Assembly (NCBI RefSeq): GCF_040183065.1
Contig: NC_091122.1
Location: forward strand, 160,327,955-160,391,954
DNA: 64,000 nt
Source of the DNA: Periplaneta americana
Taxonomy: Eukaryota; Arthropoda; Insecta; Blattodea; Blattidae
Direction: 5' to 3'
Each line of letters begins with the position of its first letter. Positions within the stretch are counted from its first letter, which is position 1. The notes beneath the pieces were generated by a model. It saw only the letters and a program-made list of their open reading frames with translations. It made no database searches and was not told the DNA's origin. Below are positions 23,573 through 35,779 of the stretch, one piece after another. The position numbers and the translations under genes were made by a program.

Positions 23573-23809
23573 ATAAATGTTTAAATGTTATGTTTTATTT
23601 AACGACGCTCACAACTGCAGAGGTTATATCAGCATCGCTGGATGTGCCAGAATTTTGTCCCGCAGGAGTTCTTTTACATGCCAGTAAATCTACTGACATG
23701 AGCCTGTCGCATTTAAGCACACTTAAATGACATCGACCTAGCCCGGGATCGAACCCGCAACCTTGGGTATAGAAAGCCAGCGCTATACCAACTCGCCAAC
23801 CAGGTCGAC
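23573..23809 (-). repeat. tRNA-derived SINE, family A, copy 2
   Basis: Minus strand: head GTTGGCGAGTTGGTATAGCG and B box GGTTGCGGGTTCGATCCCGG, body as in copy 1, end ..GCGTCGTTAAATAAAACATA. Flanked by an 8-bp repeat AACTGTTC (23565-23572, 23810-23817). Confidence 0.82.
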
Positions 23810-23817
23810 AACTGTTC

Positions 23818-24625
23818 TTGGATAATGGGTTAATGAGGGGAGAAAGAGAGTATGGTATAGGTGGATTCAGTAACATGATGACCAATAATGTGCATGTACA
23901 GTATGGTACCGGTAAGTTATCTATCGAGGTTTTCATATCCTTGTCTAATTTAATGCCTATCTACTCTTTAGTGTTGTCACTTTTAGAGCAATACCCCAAT
24001 CTTGGGTAATTTTGTACTACATAGGGTAATTCTAGGGTAAGGCTATTTTAGGATAATAATGAAAAAATTAGAATCTTTAAATACGGTATGGAAAAAAAAA
24101 GTTTATTAAAGCATTATTTTACTACAAAGTTAAACTATGCCAGTCTTATTTCCAGTTCTGCTATGACAGTAAGTTTTCATGAGAGTTCAAATTTAACATA
24201 GTTCTGAACACCATATTTGGTACGGTATGTATAATTGCATTAAATTTATCGTGTCTGTATTTTTCAGAGGTTTTCAATTTATATTTATGAAATGGCATTT
24301 TTTTTGCGTAGATATTATATTATGATTCATATATTATATATAGGCCTAAGTACTTCATAATAATAACTTATTATATTCTATGCTGAATTTTCTTAATATA
24401 AAAGCATATATACCTAGTAACACAAACTCTAGATAAATGCATACTTACACAATTAAAATATATAGGCTAGACATAAAATTGATTTTGTGTTGCTTTTTTA
24501 GAATAATAAATTATCAGGCAGTAACTTCTATTATTGGTACCGGTACCGTATATTACTCAAAATGAATCATTCCTTTTCTTTTGCTGTGATTAGAGAACTT
24601 TGTCTGTAAGAATTTCTTCAGAACA
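23818..24625. other. 3' flank of the LRR gene
   Basis: AT-rich, no gene seen. It should contain the 3' UTR of the minus-strand LRR gene; no polyadenylation signal could be assigned with confidence. Confidence 0.4.
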
Positions 24626-25948
24626 CTAGTCACATTTCAGTTCATTTAAAACATCCCATGCCTTGCCTTTGAACTCTGGAGGAGTGACACAAACAGGATC
24701 CATCGGTGACTGTGGAACATAATGTTTTTCTCTCATAATGAAATGTGGAACATCATGGATATACTTTTCCCACAGTTTTTTCAAGTGACAGTCACAATCT
24801 AAAGGATTTCCATGAATTACAACTTGTCTCAAATTATAGAGATTTATCAAAAAATCAGAATCGACTGTTGTTAAATTGTTATTCGCAAGCCAGATGGAAC
24901 TAATATTTGGCATAAAAGTCAGAACATCTTTCGGAAAAGTTTCCAAGCCAGTATCGCTCAGATAAATGTATGATATCTCTTTGAGTTCTCTAAATGCTTC
25001 ACTTAATAGTAGTTTCAAAGGGTTCTCACCTAAATTTAAATTTTTTAAATTTCCTAGTCCTTTAAATGCATTTGGATTTAATTTTTGTAATCGATTTCCA
25101 CGCAAGTTAAGTGACTGTAGGTTGACAAGCGATGAAAATGCGTTATTTTCTATATCTTTGATTCTGTTTACACTAAGATAGAGATCTATGAGGTTATCAA
25201 GTTGAGAGAACATTCCTACAGTTATCTTTGTTAATAGATTATTGTCCAAATTGAGTATTTGTAAGTTATTCAACCCACGAAACATTGTACTGTCAATAAT
25301 TGCAATTTTATTTCCAGCAAGAACTAGAATATTTAGACTATACAGTTCTTCTAGAGCCAGCGGCTGTATAACACTGATGTTGTTATCATGGATCTCTAAA
25401 TTCTTAAGTCTAGAAAGCCCTTTAAAGACACCATTATTGAGAACTGTTAAATTATTAAAACTCAGACTCAGGGTTTCTAATTTTCTTAGATTTTCAAATG
25501 CTCCAGTATCAATGTGAGAAATGTCATTTCTAAGAAAAGAGAGAATTACAATTGACTCTGTACCAGTTAGCATTCCATTACGAACTGCTTTAATTTTATT
25601 GTTAGTGAGATCTAAAAAAGTAAGTTTAGCAGAAATGTGCCGGAATGCACCCGCCTCAATATCTTCCAGTTTTCCGTCTATTAATTTTATAACAAGCATA
25701 TTTTTGTTCCTAATGGGGTCAAGATATTCTCGGCGAAGTGTAGACAAGTTAATGGCTGTCCAAAATTCTGTAACATTATCTTCATCCTTTATTTGTTTCC
25801 CAATTGTATCCAGAGGTGCAGAGGGGCAGACATAGCGACGGCTGTATTGATGAATGTTGCCGCAGGTACAGCCTGTAGGACATTTCACATCATGTGCAGC
25901 ACAAAATCCTACCAACAGAAACAGTGCCAATGTCTCTGCAGGTAACAT
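24626..25948 (-). CDS. Secreted leucine-rich-repeat protein, single coding exon
   Basis: A 440-residue intact reading frame. Residues 1-19 form a signal peptide (hydrophobic LALFLLVGFCAAH). A cysteine cap follows (C23, C27, C29, C41; CPTGCTCG is LRRNT-like). About 13 leucine-rich repeats of 24 residues follow (residues ~82-380), pattern LxxLxLxxNxLxxIxxxxFxxL. An LRRCT cap has Cys 385, 387, 420 and 439. No transmembrane segment or GPI signal follows, so the product should be secreted. Several N-x-S/T sites are present (NLTV, NISV, NISS). An AG acceptor with a pyrimidine tract sits at 25956-25958, eight bases 5' of the ATG, so a 5'-UTR intron is likely. The family covers slit-, chaoptin- and ALS-like extracellular proteins; the specific ligand cannot be told. 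Confidence 0.9.
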   Translation of the reverse strand: MLPAETLALFLLVGFCAAHDVKCPTGCTCGNIHQYSRRYVCPSAPLDTIGKQIKDEDNVTEFWTAINLSTLRREYLDPIRNKNMLVIKLIDGKLEDIEAGAFRHISAKLTFLDLTNNKIKAVRNGMLTGTESIVILSFLRNDISHIDTGAFENLRKLETLSLSFNNLTVLNNGVFKGLSRLKNLEIHDNNISVIQPLALEELYSLNILVLAGNKIAIIDSTMFRGLNNLQILNLDNNLLTKITVGMFSQLDNLIDLYLSVNRIKDIENNAFSSLVNLQSLNLRGNRLQKLNPNAFKGLGNLKNLNLGENPLKLLLSEAFRELKEISYIYLSDTGLETFPKDVLTFMPNISSIWLANNNLTTVDSDFLINLYNLRQVVIHGNPLDCDCHLKKLWEKYIHDVPHFIMREKHYVPQSPMDPVCVTPPEFKGKAWDVLNELKCD

Positions 25949-26004
25949 GTTTTTCCTGGAGACAGAAAAAAATCATCATTGTCGTTTTCTTCTTCTTTAT
26001 TCTC

Positions 26005-26006
26005 AC

Positions 26007-26081
<75 letters not shown>

Positions 26082-26100
26082 TTATTTATTTATTTATTTC
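26005..26100. repeat. (AAT)n and (TTTA)n microsatellite
   Basis: About 25 AAT units followed by TTTA units, just 5' of the LRR coding exon on its strand and within the likely 5'-UTR intron. Confidence 0.9.
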
Positions 26101-26369
26101 GAATATTAATGTGCAAAACAACAGCACAAAGCCAATTAGAGTTTAGCACAAAATAAAAAACAAAACAGAACAAATGATTATGAGAATGAATGACAGAAAA
26201 TGGCAGTGAGATGAAATACAATTAATATAATGGTCAACATTAATCATTCAACAAATGCAACAAAATAAATGGCAATATCTAACAAATAATAAAATATATT
26301 AAATAACAAGTAAGGATATATCATGCATAAGTAAAATCAAATCAGATCTTGAAAATTAGCACTTTTAAT

Positions 26370-28078
26370 ACACAAAATGTCCATGAGATCAAAATGTCCA
26401 TACACAAAATGTCCAAGAGATCAAAATGTTCATAACACTAAATGACCATGAGAACAAAATGTGAAAAGGATATTTCTTTCTTCATTGCATACTTTTGCCG
26501 CAAATGAATTATGCTCTTCATCTTGGGGCACAGCTCCAGATTTCAGATGATATCCAATTCCTCGTAGATATGTAAGAATTTCTCCATTCCGTGCATAAGT
26601 GTCATAGTTCTTCACAATTTGGAGTATTTGTCTCTGATGTGTGATGTATGTTTTATTTAGAGGTTCCTTAATTTGTGTGTGTCCACCTCTTACTTCGATG
26701 ATTTGCATTCATACTTGATTTTTCTTATTCTTTAAGCATTGTAGAAACCTCCAAATTGAAGATTGCTGCCGGAAATCATAGAAGCATCACAAATTTTTCT
26801 TTCGCTAAACTTCCAGTAAATTTGTGTTCTATCTCTGTTGTAGTCGTGATGGTGGTACAAGTATTCAGGATAACTAAGGAAAGGCTTGCTCTTTTGTGAA
26901 TTCAAGATTTCAGCTGGTCTATCCATTGCATTTGACAATAAAATTTTACATAGGTTACTATAACTACCATGAACAATGGATTTCAGCTGGTCTATCCATT
27001 GCACTTGAAAATGTTACATAATTTAAATTGTTAACTGCCCCCCATTGGAGGTAGCCCAAAAGGACTCAGTATACTCTCCTACACGAATTTTACAATATTA
27101 AATGTTTACATAGATTTGTTGACAGAAAATTAAAATAAACATATATGAATTATTAAGTGAAGAAAAAGAAGTTAGAGTGAATATGATGACTCAGAATTTG
27201 GCAAGAGCGTTTCAAAACTGGAGTTATGATGTCAGTAGTAAGTGTCTGTGGTAGTTCAAAAGTCTTCCTGAAGCTCTTAAAGAACTTGGGAATTACACCA
27301 CGAGCTCCAATAAGAAGACCAATCACCTCAATGTTTTCAAGCTGGTATTTTGCTTTGAAGTAATCAACTGTTGACAGATAAATGTTGATTTTTTCTTGAT
27401 TGACATCCTCTGGCTAGCTAGTCCCCGTTTCAATCCTTATGGTAGGATCAATTATATAACCTTTCTTCGTAGTCTGGGAATACGCTATGATGTCAATACG
27501 TCTAGAGGAGCCATTAGTAGCAAGGCAAAAGACTTCCTCTTCTACTGTCCAAGACTTTTTTTTCAAAGCAGTTGCAATTAAGGATTGAACATGATGATGT
27601 CTGGCATTTCGGAGGAGTAAACCTCTGTTACACTGACCTTGGACGTGGGCAAGGGTTTCAGTCTCCGGGCATCCATGTCTGCACCGGGATCTGTCCAAAG
27701 AGTGACCAGGTACTCCTCTAACTGCTGCTAAATTGGCGTTCATTTTAAGACAGGTTACCCATTCAGATGTAGATAGTCCAGACTTATTAAAAATCCAGGC
27801 ATTGGCTTTAGGTACTTGGCTGTACAATTCTACACCTCTGCCTCTTCCAGGCATTACTTTCCAAGATTCGAATTCTGTATTTCTTAACTACCATGAACAA
27901 TGGATATAATGGACATTACAGGGTGTAGTGGACATTTTGACTCTGGACATCAGAGTGAAGTGAACATTATAGAACTATAGGCATTTTGACTCGACAATTT
28001 GGCATGGACATTTTTAACATGGACGTTATTTCATGGCCATTTAGATGCATGGACATTCAAATCCTGGACTTTATGACT
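26370..28078 (-). mobile_element. FLYWCH-type (MULE-like) DNA transposon remnant, interrupted
   Basis: Both ends carry repeated ATGGACATTTTG-like words, in opposite orientation (left 26370-26460 as CAAAATGTCCAT; right 27895-28075 as ATGGACATTTTGA). Inside, the minus strand at 26732-27004 encodes YPEYLYHHHDYNRDRTQIYW, then KFSERKICDASM, resembling a FLYWCH zinc finger, the DNA-binding domain of many MULE transposases. A second minus-strand open frame follows at 26430-26708. Interrupted by the LINE at 26982-27884. Exact ends and target duplication were not found. Confidence 0.5.
26982..27884 (-). mobile_element. LINE tail with CCHC and restriction-like endonuclease, long TSD
   Basis: Minus strand 27414-27854 encodes a zinc-knuckle-like CRHGCPETETLAHVQGQC, then RRIDIIAYSQ..GYIIDPTIRIE, as in the C-terminal restriction-like endonuclease of R2-type LINEs. 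After TGTS a TAG interrupts the frame, which then continues PEDVNQEKINIY. A 21-bp direct repeat flanks the insert (26961-26981 and 27885-27905; core ACTACCATGAACAATGG). 5'-truncated, inactive. Confidence 0.8.
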
Positions 28079-28136
28079 GGTAACCACTTGAGTTGTTTAC
28101 CTGTAGAGTCTAACATAAAAATAAGCTCTACACCGA

Positions 28137-28137
<1 letters not shown>

Positions 28138-28172
<35 letters not shown>
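28138..28172. repeat. (TTA)n microsatellite
   Basis: About eleven TTA units. Confidence 0.85.
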
Positions 28173-28179
28173 GCTATAT

Positions 28180-29186
28180 TAAAGCACGAAAATATGTCAA
28201 TTTTTATAAATACTTCATAGAAATACAAATTACTTAAGAATTAAGAAGTCTTAAAATAGGCCTGTATATAACATATTTGACTTCTTCATATTTTTTAAAT
28301 TATTCTACATGTGTTTGTGTGTTTCAGTGTTCAATTTAAAGAATGATCAATTGCAAAACTAAGTTATGTAAAATTGTAACTCATTTCTCATGTAGTCTCT
28401 ATTGCATGCAAGGCTCATTTAGAGATCAGTGTATTCAGAATTTGTCTCGATTTCGCAGAACTAATAATGTATGATACCCGTTATTTCATGGCATTTTCCA
28501 TCTGTTTATAAAGCACCATAAGAGGTGCTTATCACCAATGTAAATTAATACAGATGTAAAGTTATTAATTTGTCAAGGTAACTGGTCCATAATTAAGAAC
28601 TTAAGTAAGTTAAAGAATATTTAACGAATCAAGACAACAATGCTTTAAGTAGAATACATACTGGTACCTCACCTCAACAAGAATCGAATCCTAATTCTGT
28701 TCTACAAATGCCACGCTCTCGTGCTGTAGTTCGTACAGAATGCAATGCGATAATAGTTTCTTTGGTCTGGATTACATGAATGGCAGGATGATAAGAGTGT
28801 AATAAAGCATTCTATCTACGTTTAAAATGCAGTTTGCTGTACTGACTTACGATAAAAGATAATTGTGTATAATTCTGAGTTTTATAGCAGACCTATTTTT
28901 GTAATCAACTTTAACGGCTGCTTTCGATGCTACAATCTTGCTGAACTGGGTTCAATTCCCCGCATTAGATACAGGTACTGTAACAATGTTCTGTGTCCAT
29001 TAATGCTAGGATAATAGGCAGGACTTACACTGTCTTTGAAGGACAAAGGGGGGAGGAGATCAAACTACTTCTACAGAATGTACCAAAAGTCACTCACCAT
29101 AGCGCTAAAGATCAGTTCATGTACAGTATGTTCGATGTGCTTACTATTCTGTTGTACGCACAGATTAAGACATACTGCTCAGTCAT
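28180..29186. other. Intergenic, nothing recognised
   Basis: AT-rich sequence with only short open frames on both strands and no recognisable repeat ends. Confidence 0.45.
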
Positions 29187-29197
29187 AGATACTGGAT

Positions 29198-30094
29198 AAT
29201 ATAATCTAAATTTAACAGAAGAAATACTGAAATCAGAAGTAAACACTGAAATACTGAAACAATTGTCTTTAGAGACAATTAATATTAGGTATCCTCCACA
29301 AAACTGGCTTCATTTATACACCGACGGATCCTTGATCTCCAGAGAACAAGGTGCGGTGCAGGTGTTACGTGCTGTCTCTTCTCACTTTATAGATCACTTG
29401 GATATGGAACAACAAGTTTTGATGGTGAAATCATTGCAATAAGTGAAAGTCTCAGGAATCTTCTCTGCCACATCAATAAATTTAAGAATGCAGTTATATT
29501 GTCAGACTCCAAAGCAGCTATTCTATCAATAGTCTCTAAACACACACCTTCATCTCAAACAGCAGAAATAACTAAAATGCTCTCTCAATTAATATCACTC
29601 AATAAAAGAATTGTATTCCAATGGATACCATCCCATTGTGGAATCCTGGGAAACGAGAATGCGGATGCATTAGCAAAGAAGGGCAGCACTGCTACTTACA
29701 GACCTGTTACTAAATCTACGTATTACTCTGTGAAAAGATTTATTAAATATACATACTTAGACTACAACGAACAAAATTTGATAACACAATCCCAAGGGAA
29801 AAAATGGAACTCTCTGCATCAAAATCCACAGTTAATTCCCGATTTACCACGAAAATCGTCTGTAGCTGTATTTAGATTGGCAACAGGCCATGATTGTTTG
29901 GCCAAACACCTACATAGAATTGGAATATATCAGTCCCCTAACTGCCCATTGTGCAACTCAAACCAAGAAATGGATTCGGAACACCTCAAAATCTGTGCTT
30001 CAGTGGCCGGTCATGATAATATCTTTGAAAAATATTGGAGTGCAAGAGGTCAAATGACTTTATTGTCAAACGCCTGGCATTAGAAAACAACAAC
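29198..30094 (+). mobile_element. 5'-truncated LINE with RNase H domain (I-like), 11-bp TSD
   Basis: Encodes an RNase H domain: LHLYTDGS, then GEIIAISESL, ILSDSKAAI, and NENADALAKKG, giving the four acidic catalytic positions. One frameshift near 29350 splits it; the long downstream frame runs from the third acidic motif to TAG at 30081-30083. The C-terminus has a CPLC..H..C knuckle. The tail is (AAC)n and an 11-bp repeat AGATACTGGAT flanks it (29187-29197, 30095-30105). RNase H places it in the I/R1/LOA group rather than Jockey or RTE. Confidence 0.85.
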
Positions 30095-30244
30095 AGATAC
30101 TGGATGAGTAGATTATTTCTTTCTCACGAAATGGCAACATGACTGTTGGTTGATGCACTCGTGTGCACCAGTTGTTGAGAGAGTGTGCTATCGCTAGTTC
30201 GACAATCTTTAAAACTGTTGATTTAAATATTATTAATTATAAAT

Positions 30245-30433
30245 GATTGTTGTTTAGTCAACTATCCGAAGGCAGGTTTGAACTTCACAAGTGATACCAA
30301 CAAGACACCACTCATGAGGAACCAGGAGATAATGGGGTAGGATGGCCACTTTCTTTCCCCCCTCCATTGCATACATCGCCGACTAGATACATATTACACT
30401 AATCAGACTTCAGATGCATACAAACAATTGAAG
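30245..30433 (+). repeat. Interspersed repeat family R, copy 3
   Basis: GTTGTTTAGTCAACTATCCG, AAGGCAGGTTTGAAC, TGATACCAACAAGACACCAC, AATGGGGTAGGATGGCCA, then CGCCGACTAGATACATATTA, the same order as the other copies. Confidence 0.72.
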
Positions 30434-30694
30434 GGCTCCGTGCAAAAATGGGGTGGCTCCACTTATATATAAAATAATCCATGTACCTTCAAAGAGCTGA
30501 AAAAAAATATACTGCATCGGGAAAACATCATCTACAGACTCAAAGATTACTGTATCAAGTGATACGTAATTTCTTAATCAGATATCACAAAAATCTGTAA
30601 TAAGAAGGAAACATCTTCTTGCTTAATTTAAGTAAGTAAATGACGTTTTAATCATTTATAATTTAAGTAAGTAAATGACGTTTTTGCCTCTAAT

Positions 30695-30960
30695 CGAGGT
30701 TCTGGCTGACATGTAGATCTATTATCAGGTAATACACTTAACGATGTGTGTCAGAGGAAGAACAATTCATAGTCCTCACCCTATTATAGCGGTTGTTTCA
30801 CATTAGGTTGGTCTTTTGACAAAACCCCAACACATGTCCAAGAGTTTCAGTCTTACTGCAGCCAGAATGGCAACAGTGTGGAGATATATTACAGGACATC
30901 TTGAGCACATTGATCTATTCAGAAGTTGACAGCTGGTTTTTTGTGGTCATCCAGGAGTTT
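30695..30960 (-). repeat. Degraded CCHC-bearing LINE fragment
   Basis: Minus strand reads CCHSGCSKTETLGHVLGFC, a zinc-knuckle like that of the LINE at 26982-27884 (CRHGCPETETLAHVQGQC). Several stops; no endonuclease part remains. Confidence 0.6.
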
Positions 30961-33915
30961 ACTTGTTGCAATACCGGTACCGATATGCTAAATTGCATGG
31001 ACTTTTAAATGGTTGTGAATGTCGAAAAATAGCTGAAATATAAATCTTTTATTTTCTCTTAGTTTCCATTCTTCACTTTAGAGGGCTATAATTTCAAACT
31101 ACAATTTGTTTGGATTGCTGTATAAACTAATAAATTTATTTTTCTAATGAGCACTCTGACATATTTATTCTAAATTATCAGACAAACTTAAAACAAAACA
31201 CTGCATTAAAGCATTATATGTATATTTACAATAGCTTAATATAATTGCAGTACTCAAAATAACATTCTTTCTGTAGGCTATACATATTCAAATACAATTT
31301 TCATGTTAAAAGTTTAAATCTACTACTCATTTAAGGTGAACATGAATAAGCAGAAAATCACAGAGTGCATACCAGTGCAATAAATCACTGTCACGTTATT
31401 TGCGTCTTAATTATTGTATTTTGTTTAAATAATTTAGTAGGTACTGCGAAAATGCATAATCTCAGTGATTTCAGAAAGGAAGGAGTATTTTAACACTGAG
31501 CTCAGATAAAATATTCGGAAATACAGTAATTTATATTTTACGCATTATTTTACTCCTTTCTTGTCCACTAACGACCCTGTAGAGTATAAATCTTAGCAGA
31601 CAGGCATTTGATCATGAATTAAGTGGGTTGCATTACCTTATTCTGCAAAAACATGAATAACTATAAATCATAGGCATTATTTATGTGAATTTAGTAAACT
31701 TTACATTCTAAAGACTGTAGTAGGCCTAGTGGGAGATATTGACAGAATTTTTATTATTTTTATGTACTGGTAACTATGTGCTCATATTAGATAATTAGGC
31801 TATGTGGTTTATATTTTATATATCAATATAAGTATTATTGTTCATGACTTCTGGTCTTTTTTATTATTCTGGATCTATATGGTTACCTTATTTTTCTGTA
31901 AGACAGTCTCCATTTGGAATAAATACAAATAAAAACACGTACCAGTATATATACAAAACTATCTTTTAAACTATAAACTTATCGAAATTAATTAATGTAA
32001 GAAAGAATATTAAAAATAAATATATGTTATCAGTTAAGATAAAATGGCTTTCAATAAAACTAAATTGAGTTTAAATAATGATATTGAGTATATTCTTTTA
32101 AATTTTAATATTGTGAACTAATTTTCTCAGCTAATAAGCACAATTTGAAATGAAATTAATGTTCATAGAAATAGGTACCGGTACTTTCATAAACAAATTG
32201 TATAAATATTGTCATGTTATAAATCTTTTTGAAAACACAGTTGTCTTTGAAACAACCAGAATTTTAATCCGCGAAAATTAACATGTGAGTAGGTGTGAGT
32301 GTTGTATTAGCTTCTGAAGTAGATTGCTATATCTATTGTCAATTAATTTACCAATTCTTCCTCACCAATCATGCATATTGTTTTTGAAATTTATTGAAGT
32401 AAAGATAATTTTCTTAGAGCGATCCAATTAAACAAATATGTGGATTATAGTCACTTACTTTTGTTATTGATAAACTCTATTCTACAAACATTCTGTACAC
32501 ATGTATCTCAACATGTAGGCCAACTCAAATATAAGCATATATAAAACGTAATGAATAAATTGAGGTGAACATTTTCAGTTTATTTTTACTGCTGGTAGTT
32601 ACTCTGCTTATTTCTACCTTTTCTTGTTCATACTTTGCCATAATTAAATATTTTTTTTTTGTAATTGAAAATAATTATAACTTATGTAAATAGAATAGCC
32701 ACACATTACCATACTGTAAGTACATGATTCTCTTCTCCAGCTTGTTAAAGAAGGAAAATTTTATTATAATAAATTGCAATTCAATTTCACTTTAAAAAAT
32801 GAAGACTTTTCAGAGTTACTATTATAGAATGACAGCTTTTCTTGATACTACACTGATATAATAGCTGAAATGTGGATGCTTGATATAATTTGATTCTGAA
32901 ATTAGAGAATTTTAAAGTCTATTCACTATTCTTATATATAATTTGTAATAATATGACTTAAATTCGTGTCTTTTGAACACAGTTTGAAATTAATTGTGAT
33001 TTTTTTTTTTACGAAAATCCAAGTTTTCACTGATTCTTCAGGCAATAGTTGGAGGTTCTAGACACTATGTTATTTCATTACTCTTATTTATACCGTATAT
33101 AAAAAAACTCTGAATACACATCGGTTTGGAACTGTTTGTGGACACAAGAGAAATAATTAAAACAACACCTATTATGGGTTCCTCGTGAGTTCTTTTGCTG
33201 TAATAATAATTCTTAAAGAAGGAATACGGAGAATAACATAATTTGAGATAAATTAAATTGATTTAAAAACACTGCTGGTGACCATTGTTGAGACAGATCT
33301 TGATGATTTTTATTTATATGTAAACATGCTCATTGGATAATAGTTTTTTCCGTAGTCTGTGTTCAAAGCTACATAAATTTAGCACTAATCACGTAATGCA
33401 GCAGTTATTGGAAAACAATAGCAGAATGATAATGACATTTTTATGTAGCAAAATAACATTATATATTAAAAATATCTCTCATGACCTTATTGGACCTTTG
33501 TGTTTCACATTTAACGCTTCAGTCCAGCATTTTCATTATTACCTTTTATTTCTACATGCCTCCTCATTCATACAAGTTTAATTCTTTAACTGCCAAGTCT
33601 TGTGTATTTTGTTATATAAGGATGTTCTAAAATGCTTGAAATTGTTTCTATGATCCTCGCAATCCATTAAAGTGTATAGTCCTACCGGTATGCATTCAGT
33701 AAAGAGTACAGTTAACAGTTTGAATACCGGTACCTACATTTTAGTCAAGGATATTGTTATCCATTCCAATTCTAGTACCGGTATAGATGATTTGGCATAT
33801 CTTCGAATATTGACCTCACATTTTTTTCCTCGGTATATGACAAAAACCTTCCAAGGAATGACATCAGTTAAAGATTTGAAATATTTATTACCTTAAAAAC
33901 ACTATTTTTGTCATT
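30961..33915. other. Long AT-rich stretch, nothing recognised
   Basis: About 3 kb of low-GC DNA without convincing coding sequence, terminal inverted repeats or tRNA-like boxes. Open frames are short and compositionally biased. Three TACCGGTA palindromes cluster at 33683, 33725 and 33776. Confidence 0.5.
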
Positions 33916-33923
33916 ATTTATAG

Positions 33924-35653
33924 CAGGGGCATACGCAAAGAGGGAGGGGGCTTACCGAGTTTGAAAACCTCCCTATAACTTCTTTTTTTTTTAAATGACG
34001 GTACATATTTAGATTGGAATATATTTTTATGCATAATCGTTTTCCCTTCTCTCTCGTTTTATTGTCAGAGTAACAAAATCTACATCGACATGAGGTATAG
34101 TCCTATCCTTCCTTCACTATAATCCCTGTGCTTGGTGTTGCGGCACGTTCGAATTATAACAATGCTATCTTTATTATAGAGAGACATACCACTTATAGTA
34201 CAGGCAGAATCAGTAGGAGGGTTTTTGGTTTGGTACGGAAACAACTCACTCCACACTTTCTCTAGCGGTTTATGACCTGAACAAAGAGACCTTTCTGTCG
34301 CTCTGTTCGAATGTTAGTTATTGAAAAGTGCTTGTCTGTGATACTACTGTGCTACAGTTTGTTCGTAAATACAATATATCTCATAATAAACAGTATTTTT
34401 AAACAACTACTAATCATCCGAGTATTGTAATCGCTATCATGTCTCAATCGGGCCCTGATATGAGAAGCCTTACTAATGGTGTAGTTTATCAACTTCACTG
34501 TTTCTTGAAAGAACTATGAGGACATTAAAAATGTCCTGTCATCAATGCAGACAGTCACTGCCAAAGGCCAGTGGCGCTTCTTTACGATCGGTCCAGAGAA
34601 TTTATGCAAAAGGGAGACGAATAGCAGTAAAGCAATGATCCTATGGAGCCTAATTTTACATATTATATTTATTTAAAGAACCCACGGACAGATGTAGATA
34701 ATATGGAATTTTACATTTAAATTAATAATATTTTTTTAGATATTGTAACATTTTATTTTATGCTATATTAAGTTGTTTATTTAAGACATTAACAATGGAA
34801 AATTGTTTCATTATTTAGATTGTTGAAAACCATTATTAAGTTAATTTAAATTTTTTTAGAAATTGTTCAGGGAATAAGGTAAATTTCTTAATTGATATGC
34901 TAATTATATCTCTGTCAAATGGAGTATTATATTGTAGTCTACTAAGTTACATATTCTCGACTGCTGAATTTTTAGGAGCTCCAGTGCTAGTTATAATTAG
35001 GTAAAATACATTACAATAGGGAATAAAATATTATTAGGATCATATAATGAAATATTATTTAATAACTTGTCAATAATACATTAAGTTGGTAAGTATACTG
35101 CATAAACATTATTTAGTATTTACTGTTTCAACACAACATTATGAAAATACGTAAATACAAGTATTTGTGTAATGCTAAATATTTGATTTATATTAGGTTT
35201 ACATTACACTTTATTACATTAGTGAAATGACTTAACTTACAAAATATTATAATAATAATATTGAGTAAAGAACGTAGGCCCTATTTGTAATTACTACAAA
35301 TCACGTTATTATTTTATTTATTTTCTAAGTTTTCCTGTAGTGAAAAAGTATCAATGGAGGAGAAAGTTATTTGGGACAGGACCATATACCAAGCCGGTTC
35401 TGAGGGGTGTAGGAGTCGGGGTAGAGAAGTAGGGGTTCGCCAGACCCGCCGATTTCTTCTGCCCCTAGTATAGTACTGACCTTGTAATAAAATGAAGCCG
35501 ACACAATATGAAATTTAACTTATTGTGAAATATATTGAAAAAGTTGTTTTGACAGTTCTGCAGTGCAGACGTTTGTTAGAATTCTGACTTTATTGTGAAA
35601 AGTTCGTTTAACGTTTTGTGCATTTGATAGTTCATATTTTTAATAATAATAAT

Positions 35654-35688
<35 letters not shown>

Positions 35689-35779
35689 CACAACATCTAA
35701 AATACCGATAATGTAAATTGTAAACAATTTTAATAATGACCCCCTCCCCCCTTTTGACAAAATTCTGCGTACGCCACTG
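33924..35779 (+). mobile_element. hAT-like DNA element with degraded transposase, 1.86 kb
   Basis: Ends CAGGGGCATACGCA and, reversed, CAGTGGCGTACGCA, with near-identical 8-bp flanks (ATTTATAG 33916-33923; ATTTATAT 35780-35787), hAT-like. Inside, from 34440, reads MSQSGPDMRSLTNGVVYQL, then EDIKNVLSSMQTVTAKA and SLRSVQRIY, a helix-turn-helix-like transposase N-terminus broken by a stop and frameshift. A partial paralogue lies at 59130-59800. Confidence 0.65.

Noticed and set aside
33333..33896. Short open frames in the 33-kb AT-rich stretch
   Set aside because: Length and composition are as expected by chance; no domain or splice context.
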